A stretch of DNA of 64,000 nucleotides from Plutella xylostella. Taxonomy: Eukaryota; Arthropoda; Insecta; Lepidoptera; Plutellidae. A program made the translations under genes and the position numbers. The DNA lies in the NCBI RefSeq assembly GCF_932276165.1, contig NC_063997.1:1250001-1314000 (forward strand), written 5' to 3'. Positions 34,676-46,388 of the stretch are shown here, piece after piece. Below the pieces are notes generated by a model. That model saw nothing but the letters and a program-made list of their open reading frames with translations. It had not been told where the DNA came from and made no database searches. Numbering within the stretch: the first letter of the stretch is position 1; each line of letters begins with the position of its first letter.

Positions 34676-37600
34676 ATAATAATTATTATCCAGTAGTCGT
34701 CCACTACTAGATAAGGAGGGATTTGGAGACAGATGCCAATAAAGCTCACCACAACATCTTGCTGAGAAAATACAGCCTTATGAGTCGCATATACATATTC
34801 ATAAATGAAAGAAAGAAAGAAAGAAAATGTTTATTCAGTGCACTGCAAACACACACCAAAAACAAACAGAAAAAAAAGTAAAAAGTACACAAAAAATAAA
34901 ATAAAAACAAGGTAGGTACAGTACAAGGTCCTGAAAACGGAAGTGGATCCTAACTTTTAATTACAATGATAAATACTTTTCAGTTGGACTGTACAACTAC
35001 AAATGAAACAAAAACAATACTTAGGTGTGTGTTGCCAAGCACCGAATCAATATTTTTACTGTGGACATCTTGCAATGGAAATTATACATTGATGTCCTCG
35101 ACGATAATGATACGTATTGTTATATATAAATAGCTTTATCCAGTTTAAGAATAGAATAGAATAAATCTATATTCAAAGAAAACTACTTATGATAATTACA
35201 TACATCCCACAAAACCAAATGTTAATATGGTTTGACTGTGGGTAAGGAGTCGCACTTAAAAAACTTATAGGTACAATAAACTGATACTGATCTATGTAGT
35301 TATAAATATTTTTCCCAGGTAATTGCATCGCTTTAAAGAAATTACGATGTTTATTTTTGTACGTAAATAGCCATTACCGCATCCGGGAGCATCCGCCATT
35401 TTGAAACTCGAAACGGGGCGCCGCTCTTTGTGAAGTGCACTCTGCTGTGTTGCAGATAAAGTTGAAATTATGTTAACACGTGTAGAGGCGGGAGAATTTC
35501 AGTTGAGGAAGCGCCGGCGGCACACATCCGGTATGGGATTTATTCTGGAAACACAATTAGCTTCCAGCAAACTGCTAGTGTAAGAAATGTTTAAACAAAA
35601 ATATACCGCGTTATTGTTGCTATGTGAGCTGTGTTTCTATAAAAAAACCTTCAAATAGGGTGTTGGGGTTGATAAAACAGTCGGTATGATTTTGCTTCGT
35701 GGCGTCATCTTAGAACAACGCGGGCTCGGGTATGGGCGTCATCGTATGGCTGTGAAGTATTGTACTTATGGCCACTTTAAAATATAATATTATAATTATA
35801 TACATAATAAATATGGTTCTTCTTATAGTATCGCTGACTAAAACGAGGTCCAGGCTGGGCTTTGTCACTCACAGTGGTGATTAAATAATAAACTTGTCTT
35901 CAAGCATTTTGTGATTAAAAGTATGTCTATCTTTACGTATATACTTAATTATTCAACCTCAGTCTCAGTACACAACCCTAGACACTTGTATGAGCTAAGG
36001 GCCAGTCCACATTTCTTCATTAAAATGTCACGGCACGGAGGCCCGTGCTGGAGGCAGTGTGGTCGAGTCCTTACTGTGGAGGAGGACTGCCAATGTAGAG
36101 CCAGGAAACTCACAGAACTGTAGATAAGACAAGGTGTTTTTGTGAAAGCAGGAGATGTTATAGTCGTCGAATACAAATACAAATACAAATTAACATCTTA
36201 TCTAACACATACATATATGACTTATCTAACACATGGCAATTTCCTCGATAACACCGTAGGAAAAAACTTTCTTAAACATAAACACATCTTTATTCTTTAT
36301 TGTAGAATGACAACCAACAAGGTGGCGTAGACCTAGAGGCTGGCACGGGTTATGCAATTTTCGGAAACAAAAAAAAACTTATGGTTTTCTTCTGCCATCC
36401 GCATACATTATCTGTCAAAAGTTTCATGATGAGGCCCCACTTCGTATCCGATAAAACGTAAACTTTTAAAGTTTTCTACAAACTATCAAATCTTTAATAG
36501 AAGTGCAGGTTCCTAAACTAGTAGGTATGTCATGTGTGTGAGAAGTCACTGGCTTAAAACAAATTATTTAATAATAATAAAATATACTCTACATATACCT
36601 AACAATTGAGTCATGATGAGTGATGCTTCATGTCTACAGATTCCAAGCTCTGCAGACCTCTCGTTCTGGTGACATCATTAAAATATAGCGACAAGAGTCG
36701 TCGGCCGGAGTGTGGAGTGGCTGAACAAACGAAGGACGAGTGTGCTGTTTGTATAACTTTAAAAAAGGTTATGATTTAGTGAAAAAATGAAAATATTCTA
36801 CCTACAACTGTATTAATTTAGGTAATTATTATTAATATTCACAGTCGCCTTAATAGTAAATGAATTACATTACTTTTGTCAGTTTTCAAAAAAGTTACTT
36901 AGTAATTATTTTTCAAAATTTATAAGTAGACTTTATGAATACCCAATGTAATCACTTGCGGGAGTCGTTCCTAAAATATAATTTAAAACTAACCAATCCA
37001 CTCATCTGGGCTTTTATACACTGCCGCCATATTTTACTGTTTTTTTAGGGACAAAGCACCGATAACTCGACTCCCCGAGCTCCTATAAATATAAACTGTA
37101 AAACGTCCCGGCGAATACATTGAATTAATTTGTAACCGAGTTGTAGGACATACCTGAATTTAGTACCTTTATATATTCCGCTAGAAATTGTAATTCAGAG
37201 TATATTTTGCCGGCGCCGAAAATTATTTGTTACCTCCATAGCTTCTCTTTCGCGTCGCTAGTTTCTGAACAGTTGTAAATTCAGTGTTTGAACGTTACTC
37301 GACATTATGTTCGAAACATGGGGATTCAAAGTTATTGCACCTGCAAGCAAGTTATTTAAACAGAACTGCTAAGCTAGCTGCTATGCTAATGTGTAGTAAA
37401 GCTGAACTTCACTCTACATACTCCACTGTTGAGCTCTGGATGGTTTTATCTGTGAACAATATATCAACAAAGAAATTATACATGTATAGGAATTATTTCA
37501 TCGCAATTAGTTTTAAATCCGGTTTTCAGAAACAAAATGTATTCTATCATGAATCATAATCAGCTTAGCAACGTCTTCGGTACAGAGGTCCTCTTTGCCC

Positions 37601-38194
37601 CATTTCTTAGCAGACTATCCGGCTCATAAAGTCAGTAAGTTTATTTGTACTGCTTATAAAACTCATCATTCCAAGGTGGATTCCGAACCAACACGGTACG
37701 GGTCTCCTCCAATGAAGAAATGGTTTTAGGCCTTAATCCACGTCGCTGACCTAGTGCGAGCTGGTGGAATAAATAAAAATACTAATAAAAATGTCAAAGC
37801 GAAAAGAGAAACAAACGCAAAATGTTAAAACAACAAGCCAATGTTTCAAAGACAAGCTAAAGCTAAAAGTGATTTATGAATACACTCAGTAGCTCGATGG
37901 CGCGGCGTAAAATAAATTAATCTAATCCAAATTAGCGGCCATTCCAACAATGGGTCTAGAGTAAATATTTACCCTCTTAATTGAAAAATTATCTACGTTT
38001 CGGGGCTCCCCAAATCATAGCCAAGTCAAACAATACGCCCGGTAAAGGATTGAGGGATTTATTTGCTTTGCATAATTTCTGTTATTGCCGTTTTTAGGAT
38101 TAAATTGTGTTTATCTTTTATTATCATTTTAAGTTGTTAAATTTTACCTTTATCAAGTCAACACATAATACCATAGACTTACATAATACACTCA

Positions 38195-38338
38195 CGGGCA
38201 AAGAAACAGTTCCACTTACAAAATACTGACACCAAATAAGCCCAATTTTTTTAAAGATTTATTCAGAAACATTGACCAAAATCCTTACGTTTTTAGTTGG
38301 TTATGGTTTTTTTCTCACTGGAACTTTTTCATTGCCGT
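38195..38338. mobile_element. MITE family M1, private to unit 1
   Basis: CACTCACGGGCAAAGAAACA, GTTCCACTTACAAAATACTG at the left; CACTGGAACTTTTTCATTGC at the right. The corresponding place in unit 2 (near 45880-45925) lacks it, so it inserted after duplication or was lost from the other copy. Confidence 0.7.
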
Positions 38339-38997
38339 TTATATTATAACTATGTATCAAATATTTAAAACATTCTTCTTAAAATCTTCTTTTCAGTAAC
38401 ATAATATTATAGTGTCATGCCGAATCTCTACACGCTGAGCCTACAAATAATGTATTAATAAGGTAATCAATGATTACGTTTGAAGAGCATCTAGAAAACA
38501 GGGAGTAGACCGTAGCTATATTATTACAATGATACATTACTCGCAAATGTTTGAGTTCTCATAAGCACGACAGGTGAAATAAGTCAGTGCCACGGCAGTA
38601 TGTCTCCCTGACATCATTTATTAATGTGTACTCACGTGAACTCTTGTCTTCTGCTAATTACGTGAATTCAGAGCCGCTATAATAGAGTATTTCATTACGT
38701 ATCTTTGAAATTATAATTACAAATAATCCTGCTGAGCTTGACAAATATCTCCGATCATAATCTTGTTACATTATTTAAACTGTGTTTTAATTTGCTCTCA
38801 CCTAGAAGAAGAACACATACCTATCTAAACAAAAAATCGAATTATAAGTTTGTTAGTATCCCTATTGCCATATTTCGACGACTAATTTCATTAAGATCTG
38901 TAAACATTCACATAAAAATCGAGGGAAAAAAAAGAGGTCACAAGAAGACCCCGGTCGAGAATTAAACCTGGGACGCTCAGCACAATTACCACCACTA

Positions 38998-39107
38998 GCT
39001 GTGCAGTCATCATCATCATCAGCCTATAGCAGTCCACTGCTGGACGTAGGCCTCTCCCAAAGCACGCCACTGGATGCGATCTTTAGCTTTCCAGCTTGCT
39101 GTGCAGT
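38998..39107 (-). mobile_element. 90-bp RTE tail with 10-bp target-site duplication (unit 1)
   Basis: The insert at 39008-39097 is (CAT)4 followed by the reverse complement of the RTE 3' end (AGCAGTCCACTGCTGGACGT, AGGCCTCTCCC). It is bracketed by GCTGTGCAGT (38998-39007 and 39098-39107). The same insertion is present in unit 2 at 48520-48624, so it predates the duplication. Confidence 0.85.
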
Positions 39108-39941
39108 AAGAAGATAAATCTAAAATTCCCAGCTTTCCTTGTTCTAATAGTATTCCTGTAAGGACAGCAACACATTAAAATGCAAAGGTGGACGACGGCG
39201 GATTGCCAGCGACACGACGTGAGCCGGATTTAAATCTATTATTCTTATTCCTGAAGCAAATTCAAAGGTTTAATGAATGTGTAATCTTTGTACTGTTATA
39301 AGAAACGTCTTTTGCGACTATTATTATTTATAATTTTATCATAATGAGGTTGCTGCATAATGCATATGGCTTTGGTTGCTTTAGCTCCAATTTCTCCATA
39401 GTCGGTTAGATCGTAACCAGGGAAAGGTTGATCAATTATACATCATCACCATATTAAAGTCTGGTATCTAACCGATGTTTTCTTTCACTGTTAGAGCACG
39501 TGTTATAGTTTAACTTAAAACTCTTAAAAGCCTTAATTGAAAAGAAATATTTTTTATTGGCACCCAATATTTGGACCCATAGCTTCTTGAGTGAGAGCAC
39601 GAGGTTTTGTCCAACAAAAAAGACCGTAACATCTTATTGAAGATAATAAAAACATAGCAAACCCTCAGCGATGCGGGATGTCTCAAAAATCAATAACCCA
39701 CCATTAAATATGGAACACTATCGAATAAAAAGTGGGCAAAATGCAGCATTCAACATTAATGCCGGCGTTTCGGTCTGGAGATGCTGAGTTACCACTGATA
39801 GTCGATAGAACGGCAGTTAAGGGTCCGTAATGTGAAAATTATACAGTACCCACTTAGCATTTTCAGTGGTCCTTACTGATCATAGATGTGCAGATCTATT
39901 TTTAGAAAGGGATATTTTTCTACACACACTTTATTAGTAAA

Positions 39942-40503
39942 AAAACCGGCCAAGTGCGAGTCGGGCTCGCGCACAAAGGGTTCCGTAGCTTAAATCAACC
40001 TATCTCAAAAACTATAAGAGATACTTTGATCAAACCAAAAATCGTTGAAAGAGTTAATTAGCATGCATCACCTCTATTTTTTTTAGAATTTTATACCCCG
40101 TAGTTATAAAAATAGAGGGGGGGGGACATACTTTTTACGACTTTGAGAGCTGATATCTCAAAAACCGTTCACTTTAAGAAAAATGTTTTTTAGAAAACTT
40201 TATATCATTTTAAAAAACCTTTACATTGATACCCCACACGGGTATGTACATCGAAAAAAAAAATTTCATCCCTCAGTTACATGTATGGGGGGCCCCACCC
40301 CCAATTCTTTTTTTTACTATTTAGTGTCATATTTTTGTAGCGGTTCATACAACACATATTCCCATCAAATTTCATCACTGTAGTACTTATAGTTTCCGAG
40401 TAAATCGGCTGTGACAGACGGACAGACGGACAGACGGACAGACGGACATGACGAAACTATAAGGGTTCCGTTTTTGCCATTTTGGCTACGGAACCCTAAA
40501 AAA
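39942..40503 (+). mobile_element. Non-autonomous repeat N1 (ACCGGCCAAGTGCGAG...GGAACCCTAAA), unit 1
   Basis: About 560 bp. It begins AAAACCGGCCAAGTGCGAGT, has a (GACGGACA)n block near 40415-40450, and ends TTGGCTACGGAACCCTAAA. The start block GGGTTCCGTA and the end block TACGGAACCC are inverted. A second, almost identical copy is at 55688-56259. The 66-aa ORF it contains recurs in both copies and is not a gene. The superfamily cannot be fixed from these ends. Confidence 0.75.
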
Positions 40504-40729
40504 ACAGTAAAAGTATTTACATTACAAATGAAAACACACTAAAATCATACAAGGGCCACAAAGTAATTTTTCCCAGCCAACCTTTGTTGGTCGGATTGTT
40601 TGTCGGATAATTTTGAATATACCCACTATTTGTTTTTTACGAAAGTTTTGAGCTGCTACCTAGCAAGGTAAAATAAGAACACTTTACTGGTAAACACTTA
40701 TGTTTAAATGAAATTAGTTAATACCTTAT

Positions 40730-41236
40730 TTATTTATTTGATACTTTATTGCACAAATATGAAATATAAGTGTACAAAAGGTGGACTTAATGCTAAAAGC
40801 ATTTTCTACCAGCCAACCTACAGGAGGTACAGAAAAACTAGTAATTTATAAAGGTGCAACAAAAAAAAAAGTAGTTACTAAATTGAAAAAGCAAAAACAA
40901 AATAAAGTCACTTGATAATTAACTTCATACATATACATAAAATATACATAATATACTATAAATTCAATAAATATATAAATATACGAATAGCAATTATATA
41001 TACAATAATACATACAAAATTATAATATTCAAAGAAGTACAAGAAAATGCTACTTATCTAACTTGCTGAGATAATGAGCACGGGTTAGTCGCTTGAAGAC
41101 ATTGCGGGAAGGAGCTTTCCTAATGTTCTCGGGAAGATTATTCCAGAGGCGAACAGCGGTGACAGCGAAAGAGTCTGACATGAAACCTGAATGGAAGGAG
41201 GGTAGTGCTAATAGATGATTATGGGAGGAACGGAGA
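40730..41236 (-). pseudogene. 5'-truncated LINE: reverse-transcriptase C-terminal end plus 3' UTR
   Basis: The minus-strand ORF at 41050-41253 ends with RLWNNLPENIR, then SRNVFKRLTRAHYLSKL, the pattern that closes Jockey/CR1-type ORF2 proteins. The 3' UTR carries GCTTTTAGCATTAAGTCCAC and a terminal GCAATAAAGTATCAAATAAA. Unit 2 has the uninterrupted site (AATACCTTACATCGGTATAA near 50115), confirming an insertion of about 507 bp. The encoded remnant is only about 60 residues. Confidence 0.75.
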
Positions 41237-41671
41237 TACATCGGCATAAACAAATATATGCTGCAACAGAGTTCTGTACTTTACCATGAACTGACTGTCG
41301 TTATCTTGGACCGATTAATACCTACGATACATACCTACATATAATAAATCACTACTTTTTCACAATAAGTCTCCCTAAATAAAGTAAAATATTATGATTT
41401 CAATAATTTTTATAAAACCGTTACTAGTTTTGTAACAAAACTCTACGCATAGTTCTCACATATCCGTGATGATCAGTTAGGAATTTAAGTACATCAATAC
41501 AACCACCCGCTTGTTGGCTAGTAAGCCGCTGATTTTGTTTGTAGGCATATTGTGGGCGCCCCCTGCAGATAGATGTAGCCAAACATTGTTCATTCGCCGG
41601 CTAGATATGAAATAAAATTCATTATGAAATAAAATTAATAATTGAATTCAATAAGAAAAAAAAATATAAAA

Positions 41672-41762
41672 AATGCTACGTCGAGGCGTAGCACATGCTA
41701 CGAGAGGCCTACGCCGTGCCGTAGCAGATTCGTAGGCATGCTACAGCGCGGCGTAGGCCTCA
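41672..41762. repeat. CTACG/CGTAG inverted-repeat cluster (unit 1)
   Basis: A 90-bp GC-rich block of GCTACG, CGTAGC and GCCTACGCC words, with GAGGCCTACGCCG pairing to CGGCGTAGGCCTC. It is flanked by AT-rich sequence. Unit 2 keeps a matching block at 50650-50742 with several differences. Confidence 0.8.
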
Positions 41763-42188
41763 GAATTCAGTTATTTTTTTACATCGATTTATGTATTATT
41801 CATGGTATTTTTTATTTATGAACCACGTTAGTCCACTGGGGGCCATAGTAGATAGTTCACACAAACGCAAGTGGATTCTAACTAATTGTTAAAGACCGTA
41901 TTTAATGGATCTATTAAATTTAGGAACGATATAATCCAAGATACATACATATATGGGAAAATATTTATGGTATTTATGAACGAAATAAATAATAATGATG
42001 TTAGCCCAGTAAAAGTTTTAATTATCACAAGTTTATCTAAAAAATATGGAAAATTAACTTGTAGAGCCACTTCCAGTGCGAACAAGTTCATAAATATCCA
42101 ACTGCCGGGTTAGCCTTTTATGTAATTTGAAAACATTTTTAAGTGCTCCTTTGAATTTTTTATTAAAGCTATTTTTATAATTTATATG

Positions 42189-44939
42189 ACCATTTTGCCT
42201 CAGTAGCCGCGGGGTTGCATTGTGACAGGCAAGCGGGACGGTCGTGTCCGCCGGGCGCTCCCGGGCCCCAACACGTGTTGGCCGCTGGCCCTTGCGCATA
42301 AAAATCCTTTGTTTCGCGTTGCCTTTTGTTAATATGTAACCGTTGTACGAAAGCGCCTGAGTCTTTATAAGTTATAAAGTGATGTCTTATTTATTGAAAA
42401 AGTTTTGGAAAGTGTATACTAGAGTATAACATTACCTAATCTCTTGCCTTGTACCAATAGGCATCTAAATAAAGTGTGCGGTTTTAGTGTGTGTGTGTGA
42501 AGTGTATGTATAAGTAATTATAGTGTGACGCAGCCCCTGTGCCTGTACCGACCCCTAAAGGCTTGATAGAAGTTCGCCATCCGCCACCGTCATACCCTAA
42601 AGCAACAATCGTCGCGAAAATCTGGTGAGAGAATTCCAATCCCGATCTAGAGACCGGCTGACGCTGACCTCAGAAATACCAACTATCCGCACCACCGTAG
42701 TTTGACCCTCTAGACCTTAAGGCACCTGACAGAAGGCAATCAACGTACTTTATCATCCTTCCAAATGCTCCATTTGAAATTAAAAGCCTTTTCTCTCAAT
42801 GTCCTGAACGAGAGTGGTGGTTACTTCAACTAAGAAAAACGTGGTGATTATTGCATATTTGTAATAGGGTCACAGGAATACATATTGCTTTTATACTTAT
42901 CCAAATAGCAAGGTATCTCCAAATGAATTTACCTTTAATCAGTAACAAAAAACCTCGAATTTGTTGCATGAACAGTGTACCTAATATCAGTCTGTTATAT
43001 TTTGAAAAGGATTAAGTAATAAAGAAAACAGTGCGTATCCAATAAATAAAATCTATCACGGCGCCTCCACCATCCAGCAAATATCAACGATTTTTTTTTA
43101 ACTTTAGTTAGTAAATTAAAATATCCCCAATTTACCTATTCATTGCATGAACACTAAATAACGTAGGTATCCTATTATACAAACACGTGCAGGGTTTAGG
43201 ACCATAAAAACTAATATTTTTCCCACAGCAAACGTAATTCTTAAAAATAAGCTCTCTTTCAGCCCAGAATATTTTCTTTACAAAAACCCCGGCAGTAGAC
43301 CCATTGCGCTAAAAGAAACAGAACATCTGCAAGACATAAAATAGACCCAAAATGAAACAATGGGGTTAAAGTAGACAAAGCCAAAGTTGGTTAAAAAAAA
43401 ACCCACATTGCAACAACGATACTTTGAAATAGAAAATAACAAAAATGTTATAGAAAGAAACTGTACCCCTAAAACAATAGCTCACCGAATAGTTTAATGG
43501 AATTCTTTAAAGTATTTTTTTTACCACTTGGTATATTATGGAGAGATGTAGCTGTCTACATCAACGAACGCTATTCAAGGGAAACTGAAAAACGAACACA
43601 GGATAAAATACAATAAAATCATTATAGCAACTATAGCTAATATGCAACCGCACCTTACATATGAACCAGCAAGAACTGAATAATAAATAGAAGTAAACAA
43701 TCAATTTATTTTCAATCAATTATCACCACCATTCGAAGACGCACAAACACAGAATAAGTATCATCAATCCTGTAAACTACCCACCCCAGAAGCCACAGAC
43801 GCAAGGCATAAGAACGCTAGAGGAATCTACACTACATCCACATAACTGCAGTATTAGACACAGGAACACTTCAGCCATACACAGTCACACACTACAGCAT
43901 CAGCACAGGACAACTACAGCATCAGCACAGGACACCTGCAGCATCAGCACAGGACCACTGCAGCTTCAGCGCAGGACCACTGCAGCTTCAGCACAGGACA
44001 ACATCAGCAACAGCACAGAACCACTGCTGCATCAGGACAGGACCACTGCAGCTTCAGCGCAGGACCACTGCAGCTTCAGCACAGGACAACATCAGCAACT
44101 GCACAGGACCACTGCAGCATCAGCACAGGACAACATCAGCAACAGCACAGGACCACCGCAGCATCAGCACAGGACCACTGCAGCATCAGCACAGGACCAC
44201 TGCAGCATCAGCACAGGACCACTGCAGCTTCAGCGCAGGACCACTGCAGCTTCAGCACAGGACAACATCAGCAACAGCACAGGACCACCGCAGCATCAGC
44301 ACAGGCAACATCAGCAACAGCACAGGGCCACCGCAGCATCAGCACAGGACAACATCAGCAACAGCACAGGACCACTGCAGCATCAGCACAGGCAACATCA
44401 GCAACAGCAAAGGGCCACCGCAGCATCAGCACAGGACAACATCAGCAACAGCACAGGTCCACTGCAGCATCAGCACAGGACCACTACAGCATCAGCACAG
44501 GACCACTGCAGCTTCACCAAAGAACAAAATCAGCAACAGCACAGGACCACTGCAAGAATTAACACAGGACAACATCAGCAATAGCACAGGACCACTGCTG
44601 CATCAGGACAGGACCACTGCAGCATCAGCACAGGACCACTGCAGCATCAGCACAGGACCACTGCGAGCCACGAGTAAGCCACAGATGGCCACAGACAGAT
44701 ACGCTCTCCAAAAACCTTATTCCTTACCTGTACCTACTCTTCCAATATTGGCTTTTAAGGGTGCATACTCGGTCGATTCTACTCACTTTCCCAACCTGTC
44801 CCTGAGCGTGTGTTCCCCCTCCCTTAAAAATATTCTGCGCTACCCAGTGGGCCTGGCGTATCCAGGATGCAGGGTAAAACCTGGCTGGGATAGTGCAATT
44901 CAATCAATCAATCAATCACCATTTTGCCTCAGTAGCCGC
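42189..44939 (+). mobile_element. 2.7-kb non-coding retroposon with 22-bp target-site duplication
   Basis: The insert at 42211-44917 is bracketed by the same 22 bases (starting ACCATTTTGCCTCAGTAGCC) at 42189-42210 and 44918-44939. Unit 2 has this site once and uninterrupted at 51281-51302. The 5' end is GC-rich (GGGGTTGCATTGTGACAGGC; CCGGGCGCTCCCGGGCC), the 3' end is CCTGGCTGGGATAGTGCAAT with a (CAAT)n tail. A long duplication with a simple-repeat tail fits target-primed reverse transcription. I find no endonuclease or reverse transcriptase in it. It may be a non-autonomous LINE derivative or a retrotransposed transcript. It contains the minisatellite at 43890-44664. Confidence 0.85.
43890..44664. 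repeat. 22-bp-unit minisatellite inside the retroposon
   Basis: More than 30 tandem units close to ACAGGACCACTGCAGCATCA (plus GC), interspersed with a variant, ACAACATCAGCAACAGCACA. Higher-order blocks recur (a GCTTCAGCGCAGGACCACTG block appears three times), showing amplification by multi-unit duplication. No long reading frame is maintained. Confidence 0.9.
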
Positions 44940-45263
44940 TAATAACCTCAATGACAAATTAGGGGTGTCACAAATTTGAAATCTTTGTTTTTAGTACTAT
45001 GAGTCCAAATAAATGAAGTGTACTGCTATTGCAACATAAAGAAATAAAGTAAGTCATTTAAACATAATACATAACTACATACTATATAACATAATACTAT
45101 ACTAATATTTGTTTGCAGAAACCTAAGTCATAGATACTACAATAATAATAGAATGAACGTGATACTAGTTTGTTCAAAATCTACTCCCCATTATTGTCTT
45201 GTATAAATTTTATTTACACAGGGTCGTCTTCACACCAAGGACAGTTACTAACCACTGCGCCAT

Positions 45264-45547
45264 TGGAGAAACCACAAAAACAACAAACACTCACACCTTT
45301 TACTAATGTACTCCCTTGCGGGGTAGGCAGAGGTGCATTGCTGCACCCACTTTTCGCCAGTGTTATGTTAGTCCCAATGTAATAGGGGGCGGGCTTATTG
45401 CCATTTTACGGGCACATCCAAGACCCGAGAACAAATATCTGTGTTTAAACAAATATCTGCCCCAGCCGGGAATCGAACCCGGGACCTTCCGCTCAGTAGT
45501 CAGGCTCACTAACCACTACACCATTCGGTCGTCTCTGGAGAAACCAC
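45264..45547 (-). mobile_element. tRNA-derived SINE S1 nested in an older tRNA-SINE remnant (unit 1)
   Basis: The insert at 45276-45535, minus strand, has AGTGGTTAGTGAGCCTGACT and B box GGTTCGATTCCCGGC, then GGGGCAGATATTTG and a tail with GGGAGTACATTAGTA. It is bracketed by TGGAGAAACCAC (45264-45275 and 45536-45547). The sequence around it (CGTCTTCACACCAAGGACAG, TTACTAACCACTGCGCCATT) looks like the A-box side of another SINE. The same nest is in unit 2. Confidence 0.8.
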
Positions 45548-46388
45548 TCAAGTAACAACAATATCTCTGAAGCGACTCGACTGCAGCTGCTTATCGCCGG
45601 CTCGCCCAGTGACTTATAAATTTAACGTCCTACCGGATTTACGACCAAATTATAACTTTACTTCCAGTTTCAACGCATTAAGCTACGAAGCCTTCAAGTA
45701 TTATGACATTGTGAGCCTTAGGCCCTAGATTGCTGAAATGAAAAGTGGTTTGATTCAAGTTAAACAGAATGCGAGTGACATCGAAATGACTGGGATTTTC
45801 AGGATGATAGTTTACTCTTACAAATTAAATAAAAATGTGAACAAATTTAATGATGATTTACCGTTATCAAGCCAACACATAATATTTTAAATACATCTTG
45901 ACTAATTAAGCTGTTTTCGTTTTAGAAAATAACTATGTATCAAATATTTAAAACCTTTTTCTTAATTTTTTTGTAACATATAGTGTCACGCCGTATCTCT
46001 ACATGTTGAGCCTAGAAATAATGTATTAATTGGGTAATCAATGATTACCTACGTTTGAAAAGCATCCAGAAAACAGAGAGTAGGACCTAAATCATTACAA
46101 TAAAACATTACTCGCAAATGTTTGAGTTCTCATAAGCACGACAGGTGAAATAAGTCAATGCCACGGCAGTATGTCTCCCTGACATCATTTATTAATGTGT
46201 ACTCACGTGAACTCTTGTCTTCTGCTAATTACGTGAATTCAGAGCCGCTATAATAGAGTATTTCATGACGTATCCTTGAAATTATAATTTCAAATAATCC
46301 TGCTGAGCTTGACAAATATCTCCGATCATAATCTTGTTACATTATTTAAACTGTGTTTTAATTTGCTCTCACCTAGAAGAAGAACAGA

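Larger units (their letters stand above)
17300..38147. other. Large intergenic region, repeats only
   Basis: No gene supported. Short ORFs are scattered on both strands, and none has convincing codon structure, splice pairing or recognisable domains. Named repeats within it are listed separately. Other repeats noticed: related blocks at 20750-20890 and 36376-36500 (CATACATTATCTGTCAAAA, GTTTTCTACAAACTATCAAA), and related blocks at 2055-2085 and 26060-26090 (CATACAACAAAAGTTGTTC). The stretch 35380-35560 is locally GC-richer with a GCATCCGCCATTTTGAAACT motif; I cannot assign it. Confidence 0.5.
38148..45858 (+). repeat. Tandem duplication, unit 1 (about 7.7 kb with its insertions)
   Basis: It starts at TTTATCAAGTCAACACATAA and ends at ATGTGAACAAATTTAATGA, where unit 2 begins with TTATCAAGCCAACACATAAT. 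Aligning the two by eye gives the same order of segments with only scattered substitutions (for example 38540-38800 against 46100-46380). Insertions private to this unit: MITE M1 at 38195-38338, the 0.56-kb repeat at 39942-40503, a LINE end at 40730-41236 and a 2.7-kb retroposon at 42211-44917. Removing them leaves about 3.8 kb. No gene is carried. Confidence 0.85.

Noticed and set aside
37284..37559. 91-codon plus-strand ORF
   Set aside because: No signal peptide, domain or splice sites fitting a gene; composition like neighbouring non-coding DNA.
40183..40383. 66-codon ORF found nearly identically at 55947-56147
   Set aside because: Repetition is due to the two copies of repeat N1; the ORF crosses its low-complexity parts and shows no domain.
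43890..44664. Tandem array considered as a CRISPR array or a repetitive silk-like coding exon
   Set aside because: Units are contiguous without unique spacers, and no frame stays open over the array.
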